Made by a program: the position numbers and the translations under genes. This document shows positions 1-8,956 of a stretch of DNA of 64,000 bases, in pieces. Every line of letters begins with the position of its first letter. Positions within the stretch are counted from its first letter, which is position 1. The stretch covers positions 558,001 through 622,000 of the forward strand of contig NZ_CP023067.1 in assembly GCF_002288525.1 (NCBI RefSeq). Direction: 5' to 3'. The notes beneath the pieces were generated by a model. It searched no databases. It had not been told where the DNA came from and worked only from the letters and a program-made list of their open reading frames with translations. Source of the stretch: Sinorhizobium sojae CCBAU 05684 (GTDB taxonomy: Bacteria > Pseudomonadota > Alphaproteobacteria > Rhizobiales > Rhizobiaceae).

Positions 1-2
1 GT

Positions 3-136
3 CTACCCTACCAGACAGGGAACGCCGACCCACTGCCCGCTGTCGAACAGGAGCGCCGTCTTCGCGCGGGCCACGGAGTCCGCCGGGGCGCGTTCAATCT
101 CTGCGCCATCATGCGCCCGCGGCGCGTGAGCGGTCA
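3..136 (-). other. possible C-terminal remnant, hydantoinase-like
   Basis: The minus strand holds an open frame of about 44 codons ending in TAG at 5-3. Its tail, RAKTALLFDSGQWVGVPCLVG, loosely recalls the C-terminal region of N-methylhydantoinase A proteins (an FDxGxW-PV pattern). There is no convincing start. It lies just after the stop of the next minus-strand gene and may be a degraded fragment or chance. Very uncertain. Confidence 0.15.
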
Positions 137-147
137 ATCTGCGCGAA

Positions 148-537
148 TCAAATCCGCTCGAGCACGCCGACAAAGGCTTCGGCGAAGTTCTTGAGACCGG
201 CGGTCCGTTCCCCCGGCTGCTCCGCGCGAACCGTGCTTCCGTCCGCGTCGAGACAGACGAAAAGGATCGCCGGGGGTTTGTCTCCGTCGGCGCCGAGACG
301 CAGGACGGCGATGCTCAGGCAATCATCGACGAGGCCCGAGGCGGGAAGCGCAAAGAGGAACTCGCCGCCAACGTCCTTGGCGACCGTGCGGACGAAACCA
401 TCGAAATCGTTCTTGTCGCCGGAGAAGCGATCAAGCGAAAGCTCGAGCTCGAGCAGCGCCATGGGAATAGCCGCTTCAGCGGTCTGGGGCGCGGCGACGG
501 GGCGGGTGATCTCCATGCTTGTCTCCGATGCGGCCAT
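148..537 (-). CDS. hypothetical protein, 129 aa
   Basis: I do not recognise this acidic, apparently cytosolic protein; it has no signal peptide or membrane segment. The N-terminal 25 residues are Ala/Thr/Pro-rich and low in complexity, followed by a compact region with LELELSLDRF and AILFVCLDADG strands. The ATG at 537 follows GGAGAGACATC, a good ribosome binding site; an internal ATG at 516 has none. The gene is divergent from the DUF1499 gene, with about 250 bp between them that would carry both promoters. Coding-like composition and the ribosome binding site support a real gene; the function is unknown. Confidence 0.6.
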   Translation of the reverse strand: MAASETSMEITRPVAAPQTAEAAIPMALLELELSLDRFSGDKNDFDGFVRTVAKDVGGEFLFALPASGLVDDCLSIAVLRLGADGDKPPAILFVCLDADGSTVRAEQPGERTAGLKNFAEAFVGVLERI

Positions 538-785
538 GATGTCTCTCCGTGCATTGCCGCGCCGTTCGGCAGGCGCTGGCCGTCGCCTCCAGGTCTCGCT
601 TCCCGGCGAAGAATGCCGCCGGTACAGAGTCTCGTAAATAACTGGTTAACGAGAATGGCGAATTTGCGGCAGTGGCACAACTACAGCGCTCACACTCCGT
701 CAAGCGCGCGCCAAACCGGTTTCCAGTGCAACGCCCATCGGTTAAGAAGACGGGTCTGTTCCGTTGCTGGGAATGATTCCGTTTC

Positions 786-1697
786 ATGGTTGTTCGCTAC
801 GAGCGTCCCTATTCCTATGCCGCCCATTGGGGGCGCCGGCTTGCCCGCATAGGTTTTCTCGTCTTCATACTTTCGCTTGCCGCGCATCGCTTCGGCCCGC
901 TGACGACGCCGCATTTTCTCGCCCTGGCATTCGCCGCCGCCGCCTGGGCCGCCGTCAGCGTGCTGCTCGCGGCGGTCGGGCTCGCGCGCCTGTGGCAGGT
1001 GGCGGCAGTGGGCGGCAAGGCGTCCGTTTCAGCGCTCATTTATGCGGCGCTTCCGCTTGCATTCTTTGGGTATGGCGCTGCGCAGTACCTGATGCGCCCC
1101 GCGATCTATGATATCAGCACCGATACGGTGATGCCGCCGCCATGGATCGAGGCACCCCAGGCCGAGGAGAATTGGCTGAAGCGCAATCCAATCGTGACGC
1201 CCGAAGACCGGGAGGCGCAGATCGTCGCCTATCCCGGGCTCACCGGCCGGCGATACGAGGGTGCTCTCGACCGGGTGTTCCAGGGCGTACGCAAGGTGAT
1301 CGACGAAACGCGCATAAGCCCCACCGCCGAGCTAGGGGTCGAAAACGCGCGGGCGGACCTCGAGGATCTGGCCGTCCGCCCGGACGCCGGCGTGGACACA
1401 AGCACGGATCCGCAAGTCATTCCGGTTCCGGCCGTGCGGCCGGCCCCACTAGGCGTGGATGGCGGCGTACCGGGGCGGCGCCCCGGCGATGTGGTGCTGC
1501 AGGGAGAGTGGCGCACTTTGGCCGTCGGCTTCCGCTTCGACGTGCTGGTCCGCCTGCGCGAGGAGGCGGAGACCACATTCGTCGACCTGCGCGTCGCCTC
1601 GCGCTATGGTCCGCACGACCTCGGCATGGGTGCCGCCTTCGCCGAGGAGTTCCTGCGCGCGCTCGATGCCGAACTCCTGGGGATTGCGGGGGATTAA
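786..1697 (+). CDS. DUF1499 family membrane protein
   Basis: The 303-residue protein has about three hydrophobic segments in the first 105 residues (around 20-36, 42-66 and 78-97). A soluble domain then opens with IYDISTDTVMPPPW, the signature with which DUF1499 domains begin. The C-terminal part contains the WRTLAVGFRFDVLVRLR strand pair and VDLRVASRYGPHDLGMG, also typical of the family. Family function is not established. The soluble part probably faces the periplasm, by inference. A Pro/Val/Asp-rich linker (about 195-235) separates two halves. The ATG at 786 has only a weak upstream purine tract. Apparently monocistronic. Confidence 0.85.
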   Translation: MVVRYERPYSYAAHWGRRLARIGFLVFILSLAAHRFGPLTTPHFLALAFAAAAWAAVSVLLAAVGLARLWQVAAVGGKASVSALIYAALPLAFFGYGAAQYLMRPAIYDISTDTVMPPPWIEAPQAEENWLKRNPIVTPEDREAQIVAYPGLTGRRYEGALDRVFQGVRKVIDETRISPTAELGVENARADLEDLAVRPDAGVDTSTDPQVIPVPAVRPAPLGVDGGVPGRRPGDVVLQGEWRTLAVGFRFDVLVRLREEAETTFVDLRVASRYGPHDLGMGAAFAEEFLRALDAELLGIAGD

Positions 1698-1772
1698 CAG
1701 CCTGGTGGCACCCTATTTAGCCGCTTGTTGCCCTGCCTCGGCAAAGGAATAGGCCAGCACAAGCAGAGGGCC

Positions 1773-2681
1773 TCACGTCAGCCGATATTCCCCATACAGC
1801 GAGGGCGGGCCTTCGGTTTCGATGCGGCCGTGCTCTATCAGGTCCTCGATATGGGCGAGCACCGAAAGTGCCGCCGCGCCGTGCAGGCGGGGATCGGTCG
1901 AAGCGTAGATCACCTTCACCATGTCCGGGATCGTCCGGTCGCCGGCGCGCAGCCGTTCGAGGACGGCGCGCTCGCGCATCTTCCTGTGCGCCTTCAACGC
2001 CCGGACGAAGGAGGCGGGTTCGGTGACGGGGCCGCCATGGCCGGGCAGGTAGAGCCCGTCCTGGCGGTCAAGCAGCTTGTTGAGCGAGACCATATAGTCG
2101 GCCATCGCACCGTCCGGCGGCGCGACGATACTCGTCGCCCACGCCATGACGTGATCTGCGGAGAAAAGGATGCCCGTGCCCTCGAGCGCGAAAGCCATGT
2201 GGTTGGCGGTGTGTCCCGGCGTAGCAACCGCGGTCAGGCTCCAGCCGTCACCCTCGACACCCGCGCCATCGGCAAGCGCGATGTCGGGCGCGAAGTCCAT
2301 GTCGGAGCTTTCGGCAAAAGGATTGGTCTCACCTTCGTGCAGGGGCCGCGCCGCCCGATGGGGCCCTTCGCCGACGATAGTGGCGCCGGTCGCCTCCTTG
2401 AGCCGACGGGCGAGGGGGGAATGGTCGCGATGGGTGTGGCTGACGGCGATATGCGTCACTTCTCGGCCTTTGAGCGCCGCCATCAGCGCCTGGAAATGCG
2501 CCTCGTTCTCCGGCCCAGGATCGATCACCGCGACCGAGCCGCGGCCAACTATATAGGTATTGGTGCCGTGGAAGGTGAAGGGGCCGGGATTGTTCACGGT
2601 GATCCGCTGCACGTCGTCGGCCACCGGCACCGCCTCGCCATGGGCAGGCTTGAAATCGAGGTCGAAGTCCGGGCCCTGCAT
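1773..2681 (-). CDS. MBL-fold metallo-hydrolase (LACTB2-like)
   Basis: This 302-residue metallo-beta-lactamase-fold hydrolase carries the zinc motif HTHRDH (in ITHIAVSHTHRDHSPLA), the GHTANHM histidine and the LFSADHVM aspartate. LPGHGGP and a C-terminal winged-helix-like region (RAGDRTIPDMVKVIY) resemble LACTB2 and related RNase/glyoxalase-II-like proteins. The substrate cannot be read from sequence. I place the start at ATG 2681 because GGGAGG lies 8 bases before it; the frame is open further upstream, but that part translates a palindromic repeat and is not coding-like. It faces away from the tRNA-Gln gene. Confidence 0.85.
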   Translation of the reverse strand: MQGPDFDLDFKPAHGEAVPVADDVQRITVNNPGPFTFHGTNTYIVGRGSVAVIDPGPENEAHFQALMAALKGREVTHIAVSHTHRDHSPLARRLKEATGATIVGEGPHRAARPLHEGETNPFAESSDMDFAPDIALADGAGVEGDGWSLTAVATPGHTANHMAFALEGTGILFSADHVMAWATSIVAPPDGAMADYMVSLNKLLDRQDGLYLPGHGGPVTEPASFVRALKAHRKMRERAVLERLRAGDRTIPDMVKVIYASTDPRLHGAAALSVLAHIEDLIEHGRIETEGPPSLYGEYRLT

Positions 2682-2721
2682 GCGTCTTGCCTCCCATTCC
2701 TGTTGGCGCGATGAAAGGTTC

Positions 2722-2826
2722 CCCCTCGCCCTACGCCCTAGCTCTCTCACGGCTCGCGGGGTGAGGGGACTTGAGCGGGCACGGCAACCCTTCTCCCCGC
2801 CTGCGGAGAGAGAGAGAGAGAAGTGA
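2722..2826. repeat. RIME-like palindromic intergenic repeat
   Basis: The region contains paired motifs of the type CCCTCGCCCTA...GGGTGAGGGG and CCTTCTCCCCGCCTGCGGAGAGAG. These match the style of Rhizobium-specific intergenic mosaic elements seen at four other places in this window. It ends in a short GA dinucleotide run. The rest of the 2682-3077 gap holds nothing else I can support except the tRNA-Gln promoter region. Confidence 0.6.
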
Positions 2827-3077
2827 TGGACAGGCGGATGAGGGGCAATCCGGCTCATCGCGATCACCGTTGCGTGCGACAATAGGCGAAACGGCGGCTG
2901 CAGAAAACGGGCTCCCCTCCGTTTCGTTGCAATCTGCTCTTGCTCTCGGGCGGGCATAGGGAATACGCAGCCCGCCAAGAAAAACTACGGCCAAAACAAA
3001 GTTAAGCATTGTGAGCGCGCACGAGCTTTGCTAATCAGGCGCTCGATTTGGCGCGGCAATATCGCGCCAGCCTAAGT

Positions 3078-3152
3078 TGGGGCGTAGCCAAGCGGTAAGG
3101 CAGCGGTTTTTGGTACCGCCATTCCCTGGTTCGAATCCAGGCGCCCCAGCCA
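3078..3152 (+). tRNA. tRNA-Gln (anticodon TTG)
   Basis: A complete cloverleaf is present. The acceptor arms TGGGGCG and CGCCCCA pair perfectly. The anticodon stem GCGGT/ACCGC encloses loop TTTTGGT with anticodon TTG. The T arm CCTGG-TTCGAAT-CCAGG is canonical and the CCA end is encoded (3150-3152). Confidence 0.97.
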
Positions 3153-3387
3153 TAACTATACCGGAGATCAACAATTTGAAGCTGGCCGGAACGATGTTCC
3201 GGGGCATATTTGCGCGTCCTGCCATCATTTGCAGCTGGTCCATTTCGCGTTTCGGGCTGGAGAGGCAAATGGCCCAGAAATTCGATATCTCAAAGACCAG
3301 ATCGGTGATTTCGTGTTCGCTTCAGATACAACAGTGAAGTGACGGTTGCTTCGGAAGGCTGTTCAAACAGGGCTAGTGCCCGGTAGG

Positions 3388-3471
3388 CTATCGCCTCGAA
3401 AGCCCAGTTGAGGCGATAGTCGAGTAGCCAGAATTCATAGGATTGCCCGCCGATGTTGACCGGCGGGCAAT
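3388..3471. other. two strong stem-loops in the 3153-3496 gap
   Basis: Two perfect inverted repeats lie between tRNA-Gln and the lipoprotein gene. The first is CTATCGCCTC (3388-3397) with GAGGCGATAG (3410-3419). The second is ATTGCCCGCCG (3442-3452) with CGGCGGGCAAT (3461-3471). The second sits 26 bases past the lipoprotein stop and may end that transcript, though no clear T tract follows. Nothing else is visible in this 344-base gap. Confidence 0.55.
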
Positions 3472-3496
3472 TGCACCTCGATCGCTGGTCGCGCCG

Positions 3497-3910
3497 TTAC
3501 TCCGCCTTCGCGCCCCCCAGGAACTCCTCGCACCAGCTCGGGCCGCCTTCGCGCTTGCGGTCGCCGATGATGCGGATCGAGCGGATGACGTAATCGGATG
3601 AGACGGTGAGCTGGACGGAGCAGCTCAAATATTGATTGCGCGCAGCGGAGATGCGCTTGCCGCGCTTGCCGTCGGCGGTCTTTTCGTACTGAGCCGGGAC
3701 CTTGCGCGTTTTGTAGCCGCCCTTCCAGCTATAGACGGTATCGCTGCCGGACTCGACATCGGACATCGGAGGGCCGAACTCGGCGAAGAAGGGGCCGGCC
3801 GATTGGCCGAGCCAGCGTTTCTCGACTGCATTTCTTGCCACGCCTGTCGTCGTCGTGCAGCCGGCAATGACCAGCGCGAGGCCGGCCGTCGTCACCAAGC
3901 GGAAATTCAT
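3497..3910 (-). CDS. small lipoprotein, hypothetical
   Basis: The 137-residue protein begins with a lipoprotein signal peptide, MNFRLVTTAGLALVIAGC, with lipobox VIAGC; Cys18 would be the acylated residue after signal peptidase II cleavage. The mature part contains VYSWKGGYKTRK, an SCSVQLTVSSDYVIRSIRIIGD strand pair and two further cysteines (SCS, WCEEF). This arrangement is common in small rhizobial outer-membrane-associated lipoproteins of unknown role. The start at 3910 follows GGGACAGAAAC. Function unknown; membrane anchoring is inferred from the lipobox. Confidence 0.8.
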   Translation of the reverse strand: MNFRLVTTAGLALVIAGCTTTTGVARNAVEKRWLGQSAGPFFAEFGPPMSDVESGSDTVYSWKGGYKTRKVPAQYEKTADGKRGKRISAARNQYLSCSVQLTVSSDYVIRSIRIIGDRKREGGPSWCEEFLGGAKAE

Positions 3911-4188
3911 GTTTCTGTCCCTTTGACCTGTTCTGAAGCTCGCGGCGCGGAAGGTCCGAATCCCCCGGGTTTCCCCGCCTTTCGCCGAGGCTCTAGCGCC
4001 AAAGCCGGCGAAAGAAAATCGGCCGGAACTCGGCGGATAAAGGAAAATCCAAAACGTTGCAGAAACGCCCTATTTTGGTCGTGCGTCGGGTTTTCCACCG
4101 GTCCGATTTTTTTGGCGAAGCGGCTTTCTTTTTTGAGTCCGCCGCTTGTGCAATCGAGAAGGCTGTTCTATAGAGGCGCCGCTGGTCA

Positions 4189-4265
4189 CGGAGTGTAGCG
4201 CAGTCTGGTAGCGCACCACGTTCGGGACGTGGGGGTCGCAAGTTCGAATCTTGCCACTCCGACCA
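4189..4265 (+). tRNA. tRNA-Pro (anticodon CGG)
   Basis: The acceptor stem CGGAGTG/CACTCCG pairs perfectly. The anticodon stem CCACG/CGTGG encloses TTCGGGA with anticodon CGG. The T arm GCAAG-TTCGAAT-CTTGC is canonical, and CCA is encoded at the end. Confidence 0.97.
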
Positions 4266-4339
4266 GCCTACTCCCGCTTGTCTTTCGGATTTCTTTGGGG
4301 TTGTGGGCTCGCGGGACGCGCGGGTGAGGACTTCCGCCG

Positions 4340-4555
4340 CTATCCGCCGTGGAACAGGCGTGCTGCATCCAGCAGCGAATCCTCGTCGCGGACGCCGCGC
4401 CGAAGTTCCTTCACCAGGAAGCGGGCGAGATGTTCTGTCTGCTCACCTTGCGTGGCAATCTTGTATTCGGTGCATAGTCTGCCGAAGACGGTCCGAAGCA
4501 GATCGATTTCGTCTTCCTGTAGTTCCGCCACTATGTGGCTAGACAAGGCGTCCAT
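4340..4555 (-). CDS. small hypothetical protein, 71 aa
   Basis: An acidic helical small protein with no signal peptide and no recognisable domain. It contains LRTVFGRLCTEYKIATQ and ARFLVKELRRGVRDEDSLLDAARLFHG, the latter giving an amphipathic helix. I choose ATG 4555 because GGAAGAG lies 6 bases upstream; a TTG seven codons earlier is too close to its purine tract. The reading frame runs convergently to tRNA-Pro. Short acidic proteins of this style are common in rhizobia; function unknown. Confidence 0.55.
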   Translation of the reverse strand: MDALSSHIVAELQEDEIDLLRTVFGRLCTEYKIATQGEQTEHLARFLVKELRRGVRDEDSLLDAARLFHGG

Positions 4556-5045
4556 GTTGGCTCTTCCGACCGACAATCCTCTGTTGTGCTAATTTGGAAC
4601 CGAGTCAAAGTTCCAGGTACGATGACGACTTTGGACGTCGCGCGTCGCATGCGGCACTGGTGGATGATGTCGGCAACCCGCGCGTGCTCGATTCCGGCGA
4701 TCACCATCAGTTTCCGGGCAATGTGGATTAAGGGCCGCGAGCAAGGATATCACGAGCGGCCATCGAATAACAAAGTCAATCGACCTGGTCTGGTATCCCT
4801 TCGTTTCCGAATGGGATTTCACGGACCTTCCCCGTCCTCGGCATCATCCTTCGCAGGAAAAACCTCGGCCATTTGTGGCGGCTATGCTCTGGATTGGTGG
4901 CCTTGCTGCAATGCCAAGCTGAGGCAGCATGCGAATTGACGCGGCGGCGGAGGCACGCGCCGCATCGGATCCCTTAGATCAATGGTATGATGAGGATCAA
5001 TGGTATGATGAGGTTCACGCTGCCTCCGGAACGCGAAATTAGGCC
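4556..5045. other. intergenic stretch, no supported gene
   Basis: About 490 bases between the 71-residue gene and rpsU. Plus-strand frames here lack ribosome binding sites and coding-like composition. The only structure I see is an 18-base tandem duplication at 4977-5012. Confidence 0.5.
4977..5012. repeat. exact 18-bp tandem duplication
   Basis: GATCAATGGTATGATGAG occurs twice, head to tail, at 4977-4994 and 4995-5012, just past the 3' end of rpsU. It looks like a recent slippage duplication. Confidence 0.85.
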
Positions 5046-5294
5046 CTATCTAGGGCGCGCCGCCTTCCTGGGGCTCGGCAGCAGGCCTTCGCGCTGCAGC
5101 CTTTTCCGAGCAAGTTTCCGCTGCCGGCGCACGGCCTCGGCCTTCTCACGTGTCCGTTTCTCGGAAGGCTTCTCATAGCTCCTCCGGGCCCGCATTTCGC
5201 GAAAGATCCCCTCGCGCTGCATCTTCTTCTTCAATACGCGAAGGGCCTGCTCGACGTTGTTGTCTCGAACCGTAACTTGCAAAAATACCTCCAT
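5046..5294 (-). CDS. rpsU: 30S ribosomal protein S21
   Basis: Translates to 82 residues beginning [21 protein letters not shown] and containing [13 protein letters not shown] and [18 protein letters not shown], the core of bacterial S21. S21 sits on the 30S platform near the anti-Shine-Dalgarno region. The arginine/lysine-rich C-terminus is as expected. The N-terminus differs from the usual MQVLVRDNN by a short insertion and no good ribosome binding site precedes ATG 5294; the frame is open 26 codons upstream. Rhizobia often carry two S21 genes, and this one, with the odd N-terminus, may be the paralogue expressed under particular conditions (inference). Confidence 0.9.
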   Translation of the reverse strand: MEVFLQVTVRDNNVEQALRVLKKKMQREGIFREMRARRSYEKPSEKRTREKAEAVRRQRKLARKRLQREGLLPSPRKAARPR

Positions 5295-5335
5295 GGTTTG
5301 GCACCGGCGGGTGCCTGGCTTCAGATCGCTGAAAT

Positions 5336-5620
5336 CTACCGTTTGATGGTTGTGGCGAGCGGCGTCAGCCACGCGCTCCTGCCGGGCCTATCGCCCCCGC
5401 CTCCCTTTGGAGCGCTGCGAGAAGACCTCTCGAAGTCTATGTCGGACTCGGCAATGCACCGCTCGAAGTTCTCGCTCTCGAAGCGAACACGGTACTGGGG
5501 TCCATTATATGATGCCGGCAGCACGGCGACAATGCGGCACGGTCCTTTATGGCTCACAAACCGGACCGGTGCCTCGTTGAGGACGATCCAGTCGCCGACC
5601 TTGTATCGATGTGTGCTCAT
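5336..5620 (-). CDS. conserved small protein, function unknown
   Basis: A 94-residue cytosolic protein starting [18 protein letters not shown]. The first 65 residues ([45 protein letters not shown]) read like a small beta-barrel resembling SH3-like or KOW-type domains; the C-terminal 25 residues are basic and disordered. GGAGAG precedes ATG 5620 at good spacing. It is 41 bases upstream of rpsU on the same strand, so the two may be cotranscribed. A link to translation is inferred only from that neighbourhood. Confidence 0.7.
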   Translation of the reverse strand: MSTHRYKVGDWIVLNEAPVRFVSHKGPCRIVAVLPASYNGPQYRVRFESENFERCIAESDIDFERSSRSAPKGGGGDRPGRSAWLTPLATTIKR

Positions 5621-5696
5621 AGGCTCTCCAGTTCGCGCAAAGGTCGAGCCAAGCTTTGGGACCGCCAAAGGTCCAAAGTCGTCCTGGTCCGCTTGA

Positions 5697-5725
5697 AATA
5701 AAAAAGGCCGGGAGAACCCGACCTT
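5697..5725 (-). terminator. Rho-independent terminator of the cold-shock gene
   Basis: Read on the minus strand: AAGGTCGGG-TTCT-CCCGGCCTT followed by TTTT. The 9-bp stem, tetraloop and T tract make it a clear intrinsic terminator. It lies 74 bases past the csp stop and separates it from the two downstream genes. Confidence 0.85.
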
Positions 5726-5798
5726 CCTATCGCCTCACCTGACCGGTGCCAGTACATCCGTGGTCAAAAGTCGGGAGACGACAAAATACGCCGCTCGA

Positions 5799-6008
5799 TC
5801 AGAGGGCTCGGAGATTTTCTGCAGACGTCTTGCCCGTGCGGCGGTCCTGGGTAAGCTCGAAGCTGACCTTCTGACCTTCCTTGAGGGTAGACATGCCGGC
5901 GCGCTCGACGGCGGAGATGTGCACGAACACGTCAGCCGCGCCGTCCTCCGGCTCAATGAAGCCAAATCCCTTCGTGGCGTTGAACCACTTTACTGTTCCA
6001 GAATTCAC
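5799..6008 (-). CDS. cold-shock protein (CspA family)
   Basis: The 69-residue OB-fold nucleic-acid-binding protein contains RNP1 (KGFGFIEP) and RNP2 (VFVHISAV), plus [14 protein letters not shown] near the N-terminus. Such proteins melt RNA secondary structure. I place the start at GTG 6008 (VNSGTVKW), with AAAGGGAT upstream; the frame opens earlier at a TTG without a ribosome binding site. The AT-richer stretch from 6009 to about 6180 is probably the long 5' untranslated leader common in csp genes. Which csp paralogue this is cannot be told from sequence alone. Confidence 0.92.
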   Translation of the reverse strand: MNSGTVKWFNATKGFGFIEPEDGAADVFVHISAVERAGMSTLKEGQKVSFELTQDRRTGKTSAENLRAL

Positions 6009-6415
6009 GATGATCCCTTTCAATCGCAGGGGAAAATAAACGTCGCCCAGAGGCGATGTAGTAGACCGATCTTGTGAGGATTTTCGTGACGATGCGCCAA
6101 GCGCGGAAACAAATATCGTCGTCCAATATCGATGGAGCTTATATAGGACGGACCCCTGTTATTTACAAGAATTATTTTTCCCGCCCTTGTTAATGGCATT
6201 GTTGCCGTCGCCGCTGCGTACAGTCGCGAGGGAAATTTCTTCGTTTTCCGGTCATGCCGGGTTTCCTGCCTCGGCGCTCGCCACGCTTCGATCGCGATGA
6301 TGCGGCCATGAGAGGCGGGCTCAGGATCTCCTGCCCGTCGCCGCCGAGCATGTCGCTCCTCCTTTGCAACTGATGCGGAAGGGCCGGGACGTTGTTAGCG
6401 CGAAGGGCAGGCACC
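6009..6415. other. cold-shock leader/promoter and intergenic DNA
   Basis: 6009-6180 is AT-rich for this genome (for example ACAAGAATTATTTTTCCCGC near 6167) and probably holds the csp promoter and 5' leader. From 6190 to 6415 I see no supported gene; the minus-strand frame there is Arg/Ser-rich and not coding-like. Confidence 0.45.
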
Positions 6416-6437
6416 AAAAAGGGGCCACGAAGGCCCC
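6416..6437 (-). terminator. Rho-independent terminator of cysHDN
   Basis: On the minus strand GGGGCC-TTCGT-GGCCCC is followed by TTTTTGG, 22 bases beyond the cysN stop. It is a classic intrinsic terminator ending the sulfate-assimilation operon. Confidence 0.88.
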
Positions 6438-6458
6438 CTGTCGCTGGTGATCTGTTTG

Positions 6459-7955
6459 TTAATCATCGATGGCGTCGATCACCTCGATCGCCTTGGCGGC
6501 GTTGACGCGGCGGATATCGACGTCCTCGCGGCGGTTGGCGAAGATTTCCGTAGCCATCAGCTGGTCGGCGAGGTCGGCCGGCAGAGACATAATGACACGG
6601 TGTTCCTCGGCATGGATGCCGCCGATCGTCGCGCGCCTTGCGGTGATCATGCCGCCGGCCACCGTATTGTTGGTGTCCGGGTCGATCAGGATGAAGGCAC
6701 CGGTCGTGCGGTTCTGCTCGTAGGTGTCGAAGATCGCCTGTTCGTCGAACGTCAGGTGCACCTTGCCGATCGCGTTCATCGGCAACTCATCGGCGTGGTT
6801 CCACTTGCCGGACTTGAGCTCGAGCTGGCTCACCGGCTGCACCTGCACCCGCTGGCGGCGGCTGCCGGATTTCAGCCAATAGCGCTTGCCCGGCTGGATA
6901 CCCTCGGGCTGCAGCGCCACGAGCTGGGCGTCGAAGGCAAGCCCGGTCATCGGCTGACTGTCAATCGCGACGATCATGTCGCCGCGCGAGACGTCGACCT
7001 GCCGGTCGAGCACGAGCGTAATCGCGTCACCGGCGACGGCTGCGTTGCGCACGAGATCGAAGGTTACGATCTTGGTGACGTTGGCGACCATGCCGGACGG
7101 CAGGATGACGACCGAATCGCCGGGCTTCACCGAGCCGCCGGCCACCGTGCCCTGATAGCCGCGAAAGCTTTCGCCCGGGCGTGACACGCGCTGCACCGGC
7201 AGGCGGAAGCCGACGGTCTGGGCCGAGCGGGTCGTCGCCAGTTCCAGCACCTGGATCAGCGTCGGGCCGTCATACCAGGGCATCGAGGTGCGGCCGTCAT
7301 AGACGACGTTCTCGCCCTTCAGCGCCGAAACGGGGATCGCCGTCACCTGGCGCACGCCGAGCGACAGCGCCAACTCCTTGAACTCGTGCGAGATCTGCTC
7401 GAAACGGGACCGGTCGTAGTTCGTCAGGTCGACCTTGTTGACGGCGAGCACGAACTGGCGGATGCCCATCAGCGTCGCGATCGTCGCGTGCCGGCGGGTT
7501 TGCTCGAGCAGGCCGACGCGTGCATCGACGAGCAGCACGGCGAGGTCGGCCGTCGAGGCGCCGGTCGCCATGTTGCGGGTATATTGCTCGTGGCCGGGCG
7601 TATCGGCCACGATGAAGGAGCGCTTGTCGGTCGAGAAATAGCGATAGGCGACGTCGATGGTGATGCCCTGTTCGCGCTCGGCCTGCAGCCCATCGAGCAG
7701 GAGCGCGAAATCGGGCAGGCCGAGATCGTTCTGCTTGCCGCTGGAATCGCGCTGAAGGCTTGCCGCCTGGTCTTCCTTGACCGCCTTGGTGTCCCAAAGC
7801 AGGCGGCCGATCAGCGTCGACTTGCCGTCGTCCACGCTACCGCAAGTAATGAGGCGCAGCGGCCGGGAATCGCGCGCGACTCGCGCCGGCTCCTGCGAGG
7901 GGAGGGCAACGGCGGTTTCGTCCAGGGCTGCGTTTGCTACTGCCGGTGCGGTCAT
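6459..7955 (-). CDS. cysN: sulfate adenylyltransferase subunit 1 (GTPase)
   Basis: CysN is the GTPase subunit of ATP sulfurylase, which couples GTP hydrolysis to activation of sulfate to APS. The 498-residue protein has P-loop GSVDDGKS, switch II DTPGHEQY and the guanine motif NKVD (AVNKVDLTNYD), followed by two EF-Tu-like beta-barrel domains. It stops where CysN proteins stop, with no fused APS kinase domain as in NodQ or CysNC, so PAPS synthesis, if needed, depends on another gene. Its ATG overlaps the cysD stop (TGATG), implying translational coupling. The first 30 residues are a variable extension. Confidence 0.97.
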   Translation of the reverse strand: MTAPAVANAALDETAVALPSQEPARVARDSRPLRLITCGSVDDGKSTLIGRLLWDTKAVKEDQAASLQRDSSGKQNDLGLPDFALLLDGLQAEREQGITIDVAYRYFSTDKRSFIVADTPGHEQYTRNMATGASTADLAVLLVDARVGLLEQTRRHATIATLMGIRQFVLAVNKVDLTNYDRSRFEQISHEFKELALSLGVRQVTAIPVSALKGENVVYDGRTSMPWYDGPTLIQVLELATTRSAQTVGFRLPVQRVSRPGESFRGYQGTVAGGSVKPGDSVVILPSGMVANVTKIVTFDLVRNAAVAGDAITLVLDRQVDVSRGDMIVAIDSQPMTGLAFDAQLVALQPEGIQPGKRYWLKSGSRRQRVQVQPVSQLELKSGKWNHADELPMNAIGKVHLTFDEQAIFDTYEQNRTTGAFILIDPDTNNTVAGGMITARRATIGGIHAEEHRVIMSLPADLADQLMATEIFANRREDVDIRRVNAAKAIEVIDAIDD

Positions 7956-8908
7956 CAGAAATATCCTTCGCGTTTCTTCTTTTCCATCGAGCCGGCCTGG
8001 TCGCGGTCGATCGCGCGGCCCTGGCGTTCGGAGACGGTCGCGGTTTCAAGTTCGGAAATGATGTCGTCGAGCGTCGTCGCGCTGGAGCGGATCGCGCCCG
8101 TGAGCGGGAAGCAGCCGAGCGTGCGGAAGCGGATGACCTCTTCGCGCTTGGCCTCGCCCGGAAGCAGTTCGAGGCGCGGATCCTCGGCGAGGATCATCAT
8201 GCCGTCACGCTCGACGATCGGCCGCTTCTCGGCGAAATAAAGCGGCACGATCGGGATTTCTTCCGCCTGGATGTAGCGCCAGATGTCGACCTCGGTCCAG
8301 TTGGAGAGCGGAAAGGCGCGCACGCTCTCGCCCCGGCGGATCATGCCGTTATAGAGGTTCCAGAGTTCCGGGCGCTGGTTGCGAGGATCCCAGCGGTGGT
8401 CCGGTGTGCGGAAGGAATAGATGCGCTCCTTGGCGCGGCTTGCTTCCTCGTCGCGGCGCGCGCCACCAAAGGCGGCGTCATACTGGCCGGCATCGAGTGC
8501 CTGGCGTAGGGCCTCGGTCTTCATGATGTCGGTATAGAGCGCCGAACCATGCGTGAACGGCGTGATGTTCTCCGCCGCTCCGCGCGGATTCGTGTGGACG
8601 ACGAGGTCGAGGTCGTACTTCTCCACCATCGCGTCGCGGAACGCGATCATCTCGCGGAACTTCCAGCCGGTGTCGACATGCAGCAGCGGGAAGGGCACGC
8701 GGCCGGGATAGAAGGCCTTGCGCGCCAGGTGCAGGAGCACGGAAGAATCCTTGCCGATCGAATAGAGCATCACCGGGCGCTCGAATTCGGCGGCGACCTC
8801 ACGGAAGATGTGGATCGCTTCGTTTTCCAGCGCCTTCAGATGTGGGTCGAGCGGCGGCTTGGTGCTCTGAGGGTTGTGCAATTCCGTTTCCGGATGGGTA
8901 TGGGGCAT
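7955..8908 (-). CDS. cysD: sulfate adenylyltransferase subunit 2
   Basis: CysD carries the adenylyl-transfer site of ATP sulfurylase. The 317-residue protein shows the PP-loop signature in [19 protein letters not shown], followed by [19 protein letters not shown] and [17 protein letters not shown], all diagnostic. The C-terminal [21 protein letters not shown] is conserved in the family. It lies 48 bp after cysH and overlaps cysN by one base, so cysH-cysD-cysN form one operon making and reducing APS. Confidence 0.97.
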   Translation of the reverse strand: MPHTHPETELHNPQSTKPPLDPHLKALENEAIHIFREVAAEFERPVMLYSIGKDSSVLLHLARKAFYPGRVPFPLLHVDTGWKFREMIAFRDAMVEKYDLDLVVHTNPRGAAENITPFTHGSALYTDIMKTEALRQALDAGQYDAAFGGARRDEEASRAKERIYSFRTPDHRWDPRNQRPELWNLYNGMIRRGESVRAFPLSNWTEVDIWRYIQAEEIPIVPLYFAEKRPIVERDGMMILAEDPRLELLPGEAKREEVIRFRTLGCFPLTGAIRSSATTLDDIISELETATVSERQGRAIDRDQAGSMEKKKREGYF

Positions 8909-8956
8909 TTCGAACTCCGGGGAGGATATTTGTCTTCTTGGTGCGGTGCCTGTCGC

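Noticed and set aside
2810-2822. GA dinucleotide run as a microsatellite
   Set aside because: It is very short and is part of the RIME-like repeat.
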